Shown here: piece by piece, positions 9,415 through 18,391 of the stretch
Layout of the letters: every line of letters starts with the position of its first letter
How positions within the stretch are numbered: position 1 is the first letter of the stretch
Source of the DNA: Prochlorococcus sp. MIT 1314
GTDB taxonomy: Bacteria > Cyanobacteriota > Cyanobacteriia > PCC-6307 > Cyanobiaceae
NCBI RefSeq assembly: GCF_034093315.1
Contig: NZ_CP139300.1
Coordinates: 1,116,001 to 1,180,000 of the forward strand
DNA length: 64,000 bases
Direction: 5' to 3'
Position numbers and translations under genes: made by a program
Notes under the pieces: model-generated
Told to the model about the DNA's origin: nothing
The model's database searches: none
The model's input: the letters and a program-made list of their open reading frames with translations, nothing else

Positions 9415-10698
9415 ATGAAGGTAAATATTGTGAAAGAAAGTTTATTGAAACCAAATAAAAAATTTACTCTCCTTAGTGCTTTTATCACTCTTCTAAATGA
9501 TCGCTTAAGTGAAAGCATACTTTTACCCATTTTACCCTCTTTTGTTTTACTTTTTGACTCTAAAGCGAGTACATACGGCTTATTATCATGCACTTACCAA
9601 TTAGCTCAATTTACAGCTTCTCCTTTTATAGGTCTTATGAGTGATAGATATGGAAGAAGACCTGTCACTCTTTTTTGTATTACTGGTTCAGTAATAGGAA
9701 TATCAATATTATCTTTTACAGTTCTTTTTAATTGGTCAAATTCAATAGCCTCTATCCCGTTATTTTTATTATTTTTAGCGAGACTAATTGACGGTTTAAG
9801 TGGGGGAACTGCCGCTACTGCAACAACTATTCTTGCAGATATTTCAAGCCCTGAAAAACGAGCAAAAACATTTGGTCTTATTGGTGTAGCTTTTGGTTTA
9901 AGTTTTTTCTTAGGTAATATTTTTGTTGTAATTTTTGCAAAAAATACAAATAATAATTTTATTATTCCAGTTTTGATAGCCTCAATAATTCCAATAATAA
10001 ATTTCCTCCTTGTATTTTTTTACTTACCAGAAACAAAACCTAATAGTGACTCAAATAAATCAAAAACTATTTTTAAAAACCGCTTAAAAGAACTTTTTAC
10101 AGTTTTCAAAGAAGAGAAGATTAAAAAATTATCATTAGCTTTTTTTATTTACTTTATTGCTTTTACTGGATTGACCAATATCCTAATATTTTTCCTTCAA
10201 GAATCTTTAAACTGGACGACCAAAGCATCAAGTGGAACTCTTGTTGTAGTAGGAATAATTGCAATCATCGTTCAAGGAGGACTTATTGGGCCTCTCGTAA
10301 AGCAATTTGGCGAAATGAGATTAACACTTATCGGATCAGGCTTCATTCTTGTAGCATGTTCACTTTTAATAACTGCTCCAGAAGAAAATGCAACAATAAA
10401 TATTTATTCAGCTGTTTCATTTTTAGCAGTTGGGGCAGGGTTAATTACACCTACCTTAAGAGCACTAATTTCCAAGAAATTAGACGTTGATAAACAAGGA
10501 TCAATCCTAAGTAACCTTCAGGGGCTACAGAGTCTTGGAGGGGTTCTAGGAATTGCAATGGCTGGGAGGGTTTATGATAGTTTTGGTCCTAAATCACCTT
10601 TTATAGCTGGTTCCGTTATCTTAATTTTCATGATATACCTTATTGCAGAGGGTAAAAATAATAATTCTTTTAACAATCAAAAATCAAAAGTATTTTAA
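9415..10698 (+). CDS. Major facilitator superfamily transporter (TetA/multidrug-like)
   Basis: A 427-residue inner-membrane protein with about twelve hydrophobic helices in two halves separated by a lysine-rich cytoplasmic loop (about 200-235). The MFS motif A GLMSDRYGRRPV lies after the second helix, near residues 72-84, and DGLSGGTAAT in helix 4 resembles the drug/H+ antiporter signature region. It looks like the TetA/multidrug-efflux subgroup, but the substrate cannot be read from the sequence. ATG at 9415 is used; GTG at 9430 is an in-frame alternative. Its last base overlaps the first base of ppk. Confidence 0.85.
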   Translation: MKVNIVKESLLKPNKKFTLLSAFITLLNDRLSESILLPILPSFVLLFDSKASTYGLLSCTYQLAQFTASPFIGLMSDRYGRRPVTLFCITGSVIGISILSFTVLFNWSNSIASIPLFLLFLARLIDGLSGGTAATATTILADISSPEKRAKTFGLIGVAFGLSFFLGNIFVVIFAKNTNNNFIIPVLIASIIPIINFLLVFFYLPETKPNSDSNKSKTIFKNRLKELFTVFKEEKIKKLSLAFFIYFIAFTGLTNILIFFLQESLNWTTKASSGTLVVVGIIAIIVQGGLIGPLVKQFGEMRLTLIGSGFILVACSLLITAPEENATINIYSAVSFLAVGAGLITPTLRALISKKLDVDKQGSILSNLQGLQSLGGVLGIAMAGRVYDSFGPKSPFIAGSVILIFMIYLIAEGKNNNSFNNQKSKVF

Positions 10699-12776
10699 TG
10701 AAAAACCAGGCTGATGTTTTTATTAATAGAGAATTAAGTTGGATTGAATTCAATAAAAGAGTACTCCTAACTGGTATGGAAAAGGAGTACAAAATCCTAG
10801 ATAAAGTAAAATTTTGTTCAATTTTTAGCAATAATCTTGATGAATTTTTTATGGTAAGGGTAGCTTCATTAAAGGCTCAAGTTGAAGCAGGAATTACTAA
10901 AAAAAGTATTGATGGACTCACCCCTCAAGAGCAATTAACAAAAATCAACAAAGAAGTAAAAAAATTAACTACTCTTCAAGAAAACTATCTAAATAATGAA
11001 TTAAATGATGAATTAAAAAAACGAGGTGTAATTTTAAAAAAATATGAGAATCTAAATGAAAATCAAAGAAATTGGTGTAATAACTTCTTTACTTCATCTA
11101 TTTTCCCTTTATTAACTCCATTAGTTGTTGATCCAGCACATCCATTCCCATTTATAAGTAATTTAAGTCTAAACTTAGCCGCTTTAATAAAGGATGGGCA
11201 AGATTCTAAAAAACAGTTTGTCAGAGTGAAAATACCAACAAAAAATATAAATCGATTTATACAAATTCCAAATGAAATTATTCAAGATAGTGATGAAAGT
11301 TCTCACGTTTTCATAAGTGTTGAAGATTTAATTGGAAATAATATAAATACTTTATTCAACGGAATGGAATGTATAAATTACTCTTTTTTTAGAGTGACAA
11401 GAGATGCAGATTTAGAATTAAAAGAACTTGAAGCTGATGATCTTCTTTTAGCAGTTGAACAAAGTTTGCAAAAAAGAAGATTAGGTGGAGAGGTCGTTAG
11501 ATTAGAAGTTGAATCGAATATGCCAGAAAATATTTTAAAATTACTTATTGGAAGTATCTCAATACATGAAGAATATATATACTTTTGCAAAAGTTTATTG
11601 GGCCTGGACGATTTAAATCAGCTGACAAAAATTAATAGAGATGATTTAAAAGAAAATCTGCTAATTGGGAAAACTCACCCACAATTAAAGAATTTAGATT
11701 TGTCTTCAAATAAAAGTCGCAATTCTATTTTTAAGATACTTAGGAAAAAAAATATTCTGCTTCATCATCCCTACGACTTATTTAAAACTTCAGTGGAAGA
11801 ATTTATAAACAGAGCAGCTGATGATCCACTTGTAATGGCTATAAAAATTACTTTATATCGAGTTTCCAAAGATTCTCCTATCATCGCAGCCTTAATGAGA
11901 GCTGCAGAAAACGGGAAAGAAGTAATGACACTTGTTGAACTAAAAGCAAGATTTGATGAAGACAATAATATTCAATGGGCAAAACAACTTGAACAAGCTG
12001 GAATTCATGTTGTCTATGGAATCATAGGATTTAAAACACATACAAAAATAGCTTTAATAGTTAGAAAAGAAAAAGGAAGATTAAGAAATTATTTTCATAT
12101 TGGAACTGGAAATTATAACTCTAATACTTCAAGGTTTTATACAGATTTAGGATTACTTTCGACAGATCCTGAAATTGCATCAGATTTACTTGAGTTATTT
12201 AATTACTTATCAGGTTTTTCTAAACAAAAAAGTTATCAAAAATTATTAGTTTCTCCCTCATCGATGAGAGAGAAGTTTATATTTCTCATAAAGAGAGAAA
12301 TTAAAAATGCAGAGGAAGGTAAAAAAGCTGAAATAATTGCAAAAATGAATTCTCTAGTGGACCCAGAAATAATTAACCTTCTTTATTTAGCTTCTGACTC
12401 AGGTGTACAAATTAGTCTTATCGTAAGAGGTATTTGTTGCTTATACCCCCAAAGAAAAAATTTAAGCGAAAATATTAAAGTAAAAAGCATTATTGGGCAT
12501 TTTCTAGAACATTCAAGAATTTTTTGGTTTTGTAATAACGATGATAATGAAGTTTTTATTGGGAGTGCAGATTGGATGAGAAGAAACCTTGATAGAAGGA
12601 TAGAGGCTATTACTCCAATAGAAGATTCTGAATTAAAGTCTCAACTCAAAACTCTTTTGCAAACATATATTAAAGATGATTACTTTTCTTGGATAATGAA
12701 AGAAGATGGTTCTTATACAAAACATGCATTAGATTCGGCGAATAATCGTTCACAAATTGATCTCATAGAACATTAA
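10698..12776 (+). CDS. ppk: Polyphosphate kinase 1
   Basis: Reversibly makes polyphosphate from ATP. The 692-residue length and domain order match PPK1: an N-terminal domain beginning INRELSWIEFN, a head domain, and two phospholipase D-like C-terminal domains. The autophosphorylated histidine is H448 in FKTHTK, and the second conserved histidine is H605 in LEHSRIFWF. HIGTGNYN is also present. Polyphosphate storage fits an organism of phosphate-poor water. The gene starts at the last base of the MFS transporter stop codon, so the two are probably co-transcribed; a long hairpin lies about 100 bp after the stop. Confidence 0.97.
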   Translation: MKNQADVFINRELSWIEFNKRVLLTGMEKEYKILDKVKFCSIFSNNLDEFFMVRVASLKAQVEAGITKKSIDGLTPQEQLTKINKEVKKLTTLQENYLNNELNDELKKRGVILKKYENLNENQRNWCNNFFTSSIFPLLTPLVVDPAHPFPFISNLSLNLAALIKDGQDSKKQFVRVKIPTKNINRFIQIPNEIIQDSDESSHVFISVEDLIGNNINTLFNGMECINYSFFRVTRDADLELKELEADDLLLAVEQSLQKRRLGGEVVRLEVESNMPENILKLLIGSISIHEEYIYFCKSLLGLDDLNQLTKINRDDLKENLLIGKTHPQLKNLDLSSNKSRNSIFKILRKKNILLHHPYDLFKTSVEEFINRAADDPLVMAIKITLYRVSKDSPIIAALMRAAENGKEVMTLVELKARFDEDNNIQWAKQLEQAGIHVVYGIIGFKTHTKIALIVRKEKGRLRNYFHIGTGNYNSNTSRFYTDLGLLSTDPEIASDLLELFNYLSGFSKQKSYQKLLVSPSSMREKFIFLIKREIKNAEEGKKAEIIAKMNSLVDPEIINLLYLASDSGVQISLIVRGICCLYPQRKNLSENIKVKSIIGHFLEHSRIFWFCNNDDNEVFIGSADWMRRNLDRRIEAITPIEDSELKSQLKTLLQTYIKDDYFSWIMKEDGSYTKHALDSANNRSQIDLIEH

Positions 12777-12877
12777 AAACAATATTGATTTTTATAACAT
12801 TTAAAAAAATACTTAATATTTTAAATTTTTTTTAATTTTTATAAAAGCCTTTGATATCAATAGGTTTAAAGAAATTG

Positions 12878-12901
12878 AGACAAAAAAAGATTTTTTTGTC
12901 T
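12878..12901. terminator. Perfect 11-bp hairpin in the ppk-sigma factor gap
   Basis: The arms AGACAAAAAAA (12878-12888) and TTTTTTTGTCT (12891-12901) are exact complements around a two-base GA loop. Placed 102 bp after ppk and 84 bp before the sigma factor, it could be an A/T-type terminator for ppk or a hairpin in the sigma factor 5' leader. The stem is AT-rich and the minimal loop is too tight for ideal RNA folding, so the terminator role is uncertain. Confidence 0.4.
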
Positions 12902-12970
12902 TTAAAGTTTCAACGTAAAAGTAGTTTTTATTTCAATTTCAGTGCTAGTTTTTTAAAAAATCCATTATTT

Positions 12971-12984
12971 AGGAGGCCAGGGTG
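12971..12984 (+). promoter_or_regulatory. Ribosome-binding site deciding the sigma factor start
   Basis: AGGAGG at 12971-12976 is a perfect Shine-Dalgarno, uncommon in this window. It stands 8 nt before ATG 12985 and only 5 nt before the in-frame GTG at 12982, so ATG 12985 is the better start. Confidence 0.75.
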
Positions 12985-14004
12985 ATGGGGATCCCTCTGG
13001 AATCTGCAAAGAGCTCTTCAGATAATAATTTTGATGAGCCAAGATTACCAAACACTGCGGGCAAGTCTCGCAAATCGAAATCCAGTCTAACTGCAAAACA
13101 AAGCCAAAAAAAATCTGGAAGACTTGCTTCAGATTCTATTGGCTATTACTTAAGTAGCATTGGTAGAGTTCCTCTTTTGACTCCAGCAGAAGAAATAGAG
13201 TTAGCACATCATGTTCAGAACATGAAAAAGTTGCTACAAATTCCTGAAACTGATAGAACGCAACGAAATCTTTATCAAATTAAAATTGGCAAAAGAGCCA
13301 GAGATAGAATGATGGCAGCTAATCTAAGACTAGTTGTCTCCGTTGCAAAAAAATACCAAAACCAAGGGCTTGAATTATTGGACCTTGTCCAGGAAGGCGC
13401 CATTGGACTTGAAAGAGCTGTAGATAAATTTGATCCTGCTATGGGATATAAATTCTCAACTTATGCTTACTGGTGGATTAGACAAGGCATGACAAGAGCT
13501 ATTGATAACAGTGCAAGGACAATTCGTTTGCCTATTCACATAAGTGAAAAACTATCCAAAATGAGAAGAGTCTCTAGAGAATTGTCACATAAATTTGGTA
13601 GACAGCCTACCAGATTGGAAATGGCAACTGAAATGGGAATTGATCAAAAAGATTTAGAAGATTTAATTTCGCAAAGTGCTCCTTGCGCATCCCTAGATGC
13701 TCATGCAAGAGGCGAAGAAGACAGAAGTACTCTAGGTGAACTCATACCTGATCCAAACTGTGAAGAGCCTATGGAGGGTATGGATAGAACTATTCAAAAA
13801 GAGCATTTAGGGACTTGGCTTTCTCAGTTAAATGAAAGAGAACAAAAAATCATGAAGCTCAGATTTGGGCTAGATGGTGAAGAACCATTAACACTCGCAG
13901 AAATAGGAAGACAAATTAATGTTTCACGAGAAAGAGTAAGGCAACTAGAAGCTAAAGCAATATTAAAACTTAGAGTAATGACAACTCATCAAAAAGCAGC
14001 TTAA
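12985..14004 (+). CDS. RNA polymerase sigma factor, RpoD-like group 2
   Basis: A sigma-70 family promoter-recognition factor of 339 residues. After a short Ser/Lys-rich N-terminus of about 45 residues come region 1.2 (DSIGYYLSSIGRVPLLTPAEE), region 2 with the -10 recognition helix (DKFDPAMGYKFSTYAYWWIRQGMTRAI), region 3, and region 4.2 (LTLAEIGRQINVSRERVRQLE) for -35 recognition. The absence of a long acidic region 1.1 and the SIGYYL form of region 1.2 indicate a non-essential group 2 factor of the SigB/SigD type rather than the principal SigA. Such factors adjust transcription to light, nutrients or stress in cyanobacteria; which one this is cannot be settled here. Confidence 0.93.
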   Translation: MGIPLESAKSSSDNNFDEPRLPNTAGKSRKSKSSLTAKQSQKKSGRLASDSIGYYLSSIGRVPLLTPAEEIELAHHVQNMKKLLQIPETDRTQRNLYQIKIGKRARDRMMAANLRLVVSVAKKYQNQGLELLDLVQEGAIGLERAVDKFDPAMGYKFSTYAYWWIRQGMTRAIDNSARTIRLPIHISEKLSKMRRVSRELSHKFGRQPTRLEMATEMGIDQKDLEDLISQSAPCASLDAHARGEEDRSTLGELIPDPNCEEPMEGMDRTIQKEHLGTWLSQLNEREQKIMKLRFGLDGEEPLTLAEIGRQINVSRERVRQLEAKAILKLRVMTTHQKAA

Positions 14005-14009
14005 TCAAA

Positions 14010-14651
14010 TTGATAAAATTTACTGTAATTTTATTATATTTATTTTCAATTTTTTTAATATCAATACTTTTTAAAAAATATAATGAAAATAGCAGAGAAA
14101 TCGTCAGAAAAATAATACATATTGGAATAGGACCATTAATTCCAATTGCACAATTTTTAAAAATTGATCAAAATTCAGCTCTTATTTTTACAGGAATTGT
14201 TACGTTAATGGTTTTCATCAATTACACCTATAAAGTATTTCCAACAATTGAAGACATTGAGAGAAAGAGTTTTGGAACATTATTTTATTGCCTTAGTTTA
14301 TTTATTTTGATTTATCTTTTCTGGGATAAAGATCCATATGCATTAATTACTGGATTTTTTATAATGACATTTGGTGATGGATTGGCTGGGTTAATAGGAA
14401 AAAGCTTTAATTCAAAGAGTTGGATTTTTTTTAAACAAAAAAAATCTTTATTTGGCACTATGGCAATGTTTGTTACAAGCTTAATAGTAGTTTGCTCAAT
14501 AGGATACTCCCAACAAAATAGTTTAAATTTAAATTATTTTACAATAGCTTTTTTTGCGACTTTGCTCGAACAATTTAGTGTTTTAGGAATAGATAATTTC
14601 ATTGTTCCAATTGCTTCAGCATTATTTTTTAATTTTTTTATAACTAACTAA
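14010..14651 (+). CDS. Phytol/dolichol kinase-like CTP-dependent membrane kinase
   Basis: A 213-residue protein with about six or seven hydrophobic helices. It belongs to the cytidylyltransferase-like family that includes plant phytol kinase VTE5 and dolichol kinase. Recognisable segments are the N-terminal RKIIHIGIG and the conserved FGDGLAGLIGKSF followed by KKSLFGTMAMF. In oxygenic phototrophs such enzymes recycle phytol from chlorophyll into tocopherol or chlorophyll; this role is inferred from family and organism. The start is a TTG, 5 nt after the sigma factor stop. Its last 8 bp overlap the end of the convergent DAHP synthase gene. Confidence 0.75.
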   Translation: MIKFTVILLYLFSIFLISILFKKYNENSREIVRKIIHIGIGPLIPIAQFLKIDQNSALIFTGIVTLMVFINYTYKVFPTIEDIERKSFGTLFYCLSLFILIYLFWDKDPYALITGFFIMTFGDGLAGLIGKSFNSKSWIFFKQKKSLFGTMAMFVTSLIVVCSIGYSQQNSLNLNYFTIAFFATLLEQFSVLGIDNFIVPIASALFFNFFITN

Positions 14652-15711
14652 CTGAATTGTATAAAATTGCGAGCAATTCTTTTGTTGTTTCTATATCTAT
14701 GCATGCATCTGTAATGCTTCTGCCAAACTGGAGATCCTCTTTTTTTAAAAGCTTTTGATTCCCTTCCTTTAAATGACTTTCAAGCATAACTCCTAAAATA
14801 TTTTTTTCGCCATTAGTTATTTGAGAAGCTATATTTTTTAGCACTTCCGACTGTTTTCGGAAGTCTTTATTGGAATTTCCATGACTACAATCAATCATCA
14901 CTTTATGGGGAAGATTACTTTGCCTCAATTCATCTGAAATTCTTTTAACGTGATCACTCTCAAAATTTGGACCTTTTGAACCGCCCCTTAAGACTATATG
15001 TCCATCTGGATTTCCTGTAGTGTTTACAATAGAAGCCATTCCATTTTCATTTACACCTAAGAAATGATGCGATTTTGAAGCTGACTGCATTGCATTTATT
15101 GCAGTGGTAAAAGAACCATCCGTTCCATTTTTAAAGCCTATAGGCATTGATAATCCTGATGCCATTTCCCGATGAGTTTGACTTTCAGTAGTCCGCGCAC
15201 CTATGGCTGTCCAACTTATTAAATCGGCAATATATTGAGGAACAATTGGATCTAGTAATTCTGTAGCAGAAGGTATGCCTCGAGTTGCTAGATATGAAAG
15301 CAAACTTCTTGCACTTCTTAAACCAGTATTAATATCATAAGAATCATCTAGATGAGGATCATTTATCAATCCCTTCCAACCAATAGTTGTTCTTGGCTTC
15401 TCGAAATATACTCTCATAATTATTTCTAATTTATCTTTATAAATTTCTCGAAAGTTTTGAATATATTTTGAATATTCCTTTGCCGCCTCTAGATCATGAA
15501 TTGAACATGGACCAACAATGACTAAAAGCTTCTGATTATTATTATGCAAAATATTTTGTATCGATCTTCTTGTTTTAGATACTGTATTAGCAGAGGCTTG
15601 ATCTAAAGGTATATCATTATGTAATCTGCTTGGAGGTATTAATGGGCGTGTTTCAACAACATGTAAATCAGATGTCTTTTCTAAAGCTGAATTATTTGAT
15701 GATGTCGTCAT
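14644..15711 (-). CDS. aroF: 3-deoxy-7-phosphoheptulonate (DAHP) synthase, class I
   Basis: First enzyme of the shikimate pathway; condenses phosphoenolpyruvate with erythrose 4-phosphate. The 355-residue length and motifs mark the E. coli AroF/G/H type: VIVGPCSIHD near residue 64, MRVYFEKPRTTIGWKG, WTAIGARTTESQTHR and the metal/PEP-site IDCSHGNSNKD. This type is usually feedback-inhibited by an aromatic amino acid; which one cannot be read here. It supplies the chorismate pathway used by pabB. The aroF symbol is tentative among the isozyme names. It is divergent from acnB with a 97-bp gap. Confidence 0.95.
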   Translation of the reverse strand: MTTSSNNSALEKTSDLHVVETRPLIPPSRLHNDIPLDQASANTVSKTRRSIQNILHNNNQKLLVIVGPCSIHDLEAAKEYSKYIQNFREIYKDKLEIIMRVYFEKPRTTIGWKGLINDPHLDDSYDINTGLRSARSLLSYLATRGIPSATELLDPIVPQYIADLISWTAIGARTTESQTHREMASGLSMPIGFKNGTDGSFTTAINAMQSASKSHHFLGVNENGMASIVNTTGNPDGHIVLRGGSKGPNFESDHVKRISDELRQSNLPHKVMIDCSHGNSNKDFRKQSEVLKNIASQITNGEKNILGVMLESHLKEGNQKLLKKEDLQFGRSITDACIDIETTKELLAILYNSVS

Positions 15712-15808
15712 TGATTAATTAAGAAGTTTGAATATTTAAAAAAGCATTTATGAATACTCTCCTTTTCAATATTAAAAATAACAATAGATTAGGCATTAAA
15801 CTTTACTA

Positions 15809-18382
15809 ATGAAGAATTTGGAAACATTGCTAAAAGATTATGCAGATCACGTAGCTGAAAGAGCTGCCAAAGGTATACCTCCTTTACCTCTAAATGCTGA
15901 GCAAACAAATTGTATTACAACATTATTGGAACAAGATAGTACTTACGATTCATCTTATTTACTTGATTTACTAATAAATAGAGTACCACCAGGAGTTGAT
16001 GAGGCTGCTTATGTAAAAGCAAGCTGGCTTACAGCTATTGTTAATTCCGAGAAATATTGCAAATCAATTAATCCCGAAAAAGCAATAGAAATACTAGGGA
16101 CAATGATAGGCGGATATAATGTCAATTCTTTAGTTGACATACTTAAAGGCAAAGATAGTTTACTTGCTAAAAAAGCGGCAAAAGTTTTAAAAAATATTAT
16201 TCTCGTTTACGACTCAGCTAATGAAATTTATGAATTATCTCAAAATAATATTTATGCAAAAGAGGTTGTAAATAGTTGGGCAAATGCAGAATGGTTCAAA
16301 AATAAAAAAGTTCTAGAGAGAGAGATTACTTGTTTAGTATTTAAAGTTGACGGGGAGACGAATACAGACGACTTATCTCCAGCTGTACATGCAACAACAC
16401 GCCCTGATATTCCGATGCACGCATTGGCTATGTTGGAATTTAAAAAACCAGATGGACTAAAGATTCTTGATAATTTAAAAAAACAAAATTTACCAATAGC
16501 TTATGTTGGAGATGTTGTTGGAACAGGGAGTTCTAGAAAATCTGCTATTAATTCACTAATTTGGCATATAGGCGAAGATATCGCTTTTGTTCCAAACAAA
16601 AAAACAGGTGGAATAATAATTGCTAGCAAAATAGCACCTATTTTCTTTAATACAGCACAAGATTCAGGAGCTTTACCTATAGAAGCTGATGTATCTAATA
16701 TGAAAACAGGAGATGTTATTAAAATATATCCTTATGAAGGTATTATTAAAAAAATTAAAAAAAATTCAAATGATGAAGAATTAATAAGCAAATTCGACTT
16801 GTCTCCGTCAACTCTTACTGATGAAATTCAAGCTGGCGGAAGAATTAATCTTATGATTGGAAGATCTCTTACGGACAAAATTAGAAACAAATTAGATTTT
16901 CAACCGAGTGAACTATTTATCCGACCACAAAATCCAACCGAAAGTAATGCCGGCTTTACTCAAGCTCAAAAAATAGTAGGCAAAGCTTGCGGTTTAGATG
17001 GAGTTAGGCCAGGAACGACATGTGAACCAATTATGACCACAGTTGGTAGTCAAGATACCACTGGGCCAATGACAAGAGATGAACTCAAAGAATTAGCTTG
17101 TTTAGGATTCACTGCAGATTTAGTTATGCAAAGTTTTTGTCATACAGCTGCGTATCCTAAACCAGTAGATCTAGTTACCCATAGAGAATTACCTGATTTT
17201 ATATCACAAAGAGGTGGAGTAGCTCTTAAACCTGGGGACGGCATAATTCATAGCTGGCTTAACAGAATGCTTCTCCCTGATACTGTAGGCACAGGTGGAG
17301 ATAGTCATACAAGATTTCCTCTTGGTATTTCATTTCCTGGAGGCTCGGGCATAGTTGCCTTTGCCGCTGCAATAGGATCAATGCCATTAAATATGCCAGA
17401 ATCTGTGCTGGTTAGATTTAAAGGAGAATTATTACCAGGAATCACTCTTAGAGATTTAGTAAATGCAATTCCTCTCTTCGCAATTAAAAAAGGGCTCTTA
17501 ACTGTTGAGAAAGCAAATAAGAAAAATATATTTAACGGAAAAATTATGGAAATTGAGGGATTACCAAACCTAAAGCTTGAACAAGCTTTTGAACTGACTG
17601 ATGCTACTGCAGAACGTTCGTGTGCTGGTAGCACAATACTTTTATCCCAAGAAACTGTTCAAGAATACGTAAGAAGTAATATATGCCTGCTAGAAAAAAT
17701 GATTGAATGCAATTATGAAGACTCAAAATCAATTTCTAGAAGAATAAATGATATGAAAAATTGGCTACAAAAACCATTATTAGTTCAACCAGATACAAAC
17801 GCTCAGTATGAAGAAATCCTTGAAATTGATTTAGCAAAAGTCACACAACCTATAGTTGCATGCCCTAATGATCCAGATAATGTAAAAGAAATCACTGATG
17901 TTGCAAATACAAAGATTGACGAGGTTTTTATAGGTTCTTGCATGACAAATATTGGCCATTACAGAGCAGCTGCGAAAGTTCTTGAAGGTGTACAACATTT
18001 AAAATCTAAATTATGGATTTGTCCACCAACAAAAATGGATGAAGAAACTCTAAAATCTGAAGGCTACTATAAAATATTTGAAGATTGTGGTGCAAGATTA
18101 GAGTTGCCTGGCTGTTCTTTATGTATGGGAAATCAAGCCAGAGTAGATGAAGGATCTGTAGTATTTTCTACTAGTACAAGGAATTTTGACAATAGACTTG
18201 GCAAGAACGCGCAAGTATTTTTAGGGAGTGCTGAATTAGCAGCAGTTTGCGCACTACTTGGAAAAATACCTAAAGAAGAAGAATATCAGGATATTACTAA
18301 AAATAAAATTAATCCATATTCAGATGAACTTTATCGTTATCTTCAATTTGATGAAATACGCGATTTCAGCTTGTCAAAGTAA
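15809..18382 (+). CDS. acnB: Aconitate hydratase B
   Basis: Isomerises citrate and isocitrate in the oxidative branch of the cyanobacterial TCA pathway, supplying 2-oxoglutarate for nitrogen assimilation. The 857 residues follow the AcnB plan: an N-terminal HEAT-like helical domain (about 1-160), the swivel domain (GDVVGTGSSRKSA near 235), and the catalytic domains. 4Fe-4S ligands are seen in IGSCMTNIGH and in LPGCSLCMGNQARV. VGTGGDSHTRFP is the usual substrate-site segment. Transcription probably starts in the gap shared with the DAHP synthase gene. The ClC gene follows 9 bp downstream and may be co-transcribed. Confidence 0.97.
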   Translation: MKNLETLLKDYADHVAERAAKGIPPLPLNAEQTNCITTLLEQDSTYDSSYLLDLLINRVPPGVDEAAYVKASWLTAIVNSEKYCKSINPEKAIEILGTMIGGYNVNSLVDILKGKDSLLAKKAAKVLKNIILVYDSANEIYELSQNNIYAKEVVNSWANAEWFKNKKVLEREITCLVFKVDGETNTDDLSPAVHATTRPDIPMHALAMLEFKKPDGLKILDNLKKQNLPIAYVGDVVGTGSSRKSAINSLIWHIGEDIAFVPNKKTGGIIIASKIAPIFFNTAQDSGALPIEADVSNMKTGDVIKIYPYEGIIKKIKKNSNDEELISKFDLSPSTLTDEIQAGGRINLMIGRSLTDKIRNKLDFQPSELFIRPQNPTESNAGFTQAQKIVGKACGLDGVRPGTTCEPIMTTVGSQDTTGPMTRDELKELACLGFTADLVMQSFCHTAAYPKPVDLVTHRELPDFISQRGGVALKPGDGIIHSWLNRMLLPDTVGTGGDSHTRFPLGISFPGGSGIVAFAAAIGSMPLNMPESVLVRFKGELLPGITLRDLVNAIPLFAIKKGLLTVEKANKKNIFNGKIMEIEGLPNLKLEQAFELTDATAERSCAGSTILLSQETVQEYVRSNICLLEKMIECNYEDSKSISRRINDMKNWLQKPLLVQPDTNAQYEEILEIDLAKVTQPIVACPNDPDNVKEITDVANTKIDEVFIGSCMTNIGHYRAAAKVLEGVQHLKSKLWICPPTKMDEETLKSEGYYKIFEDCGARLELPGCSLCMGNQARVDEGSVVFSTSTRNFDNRLGKNAQVFLGSAELAAVCALLGKIPKEEEYQDITKNKINPYSDELYRYLQFDEIRDFSLSK

Positions 18383-18391
18383 TCATGAATT

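Noticed and set aside
9384..9593. 69-residue minus-strand ORF at the cobA-MFS boundary
   Set aside because: It lies antisense to the MFS N-terminal coding region and shows no domain.
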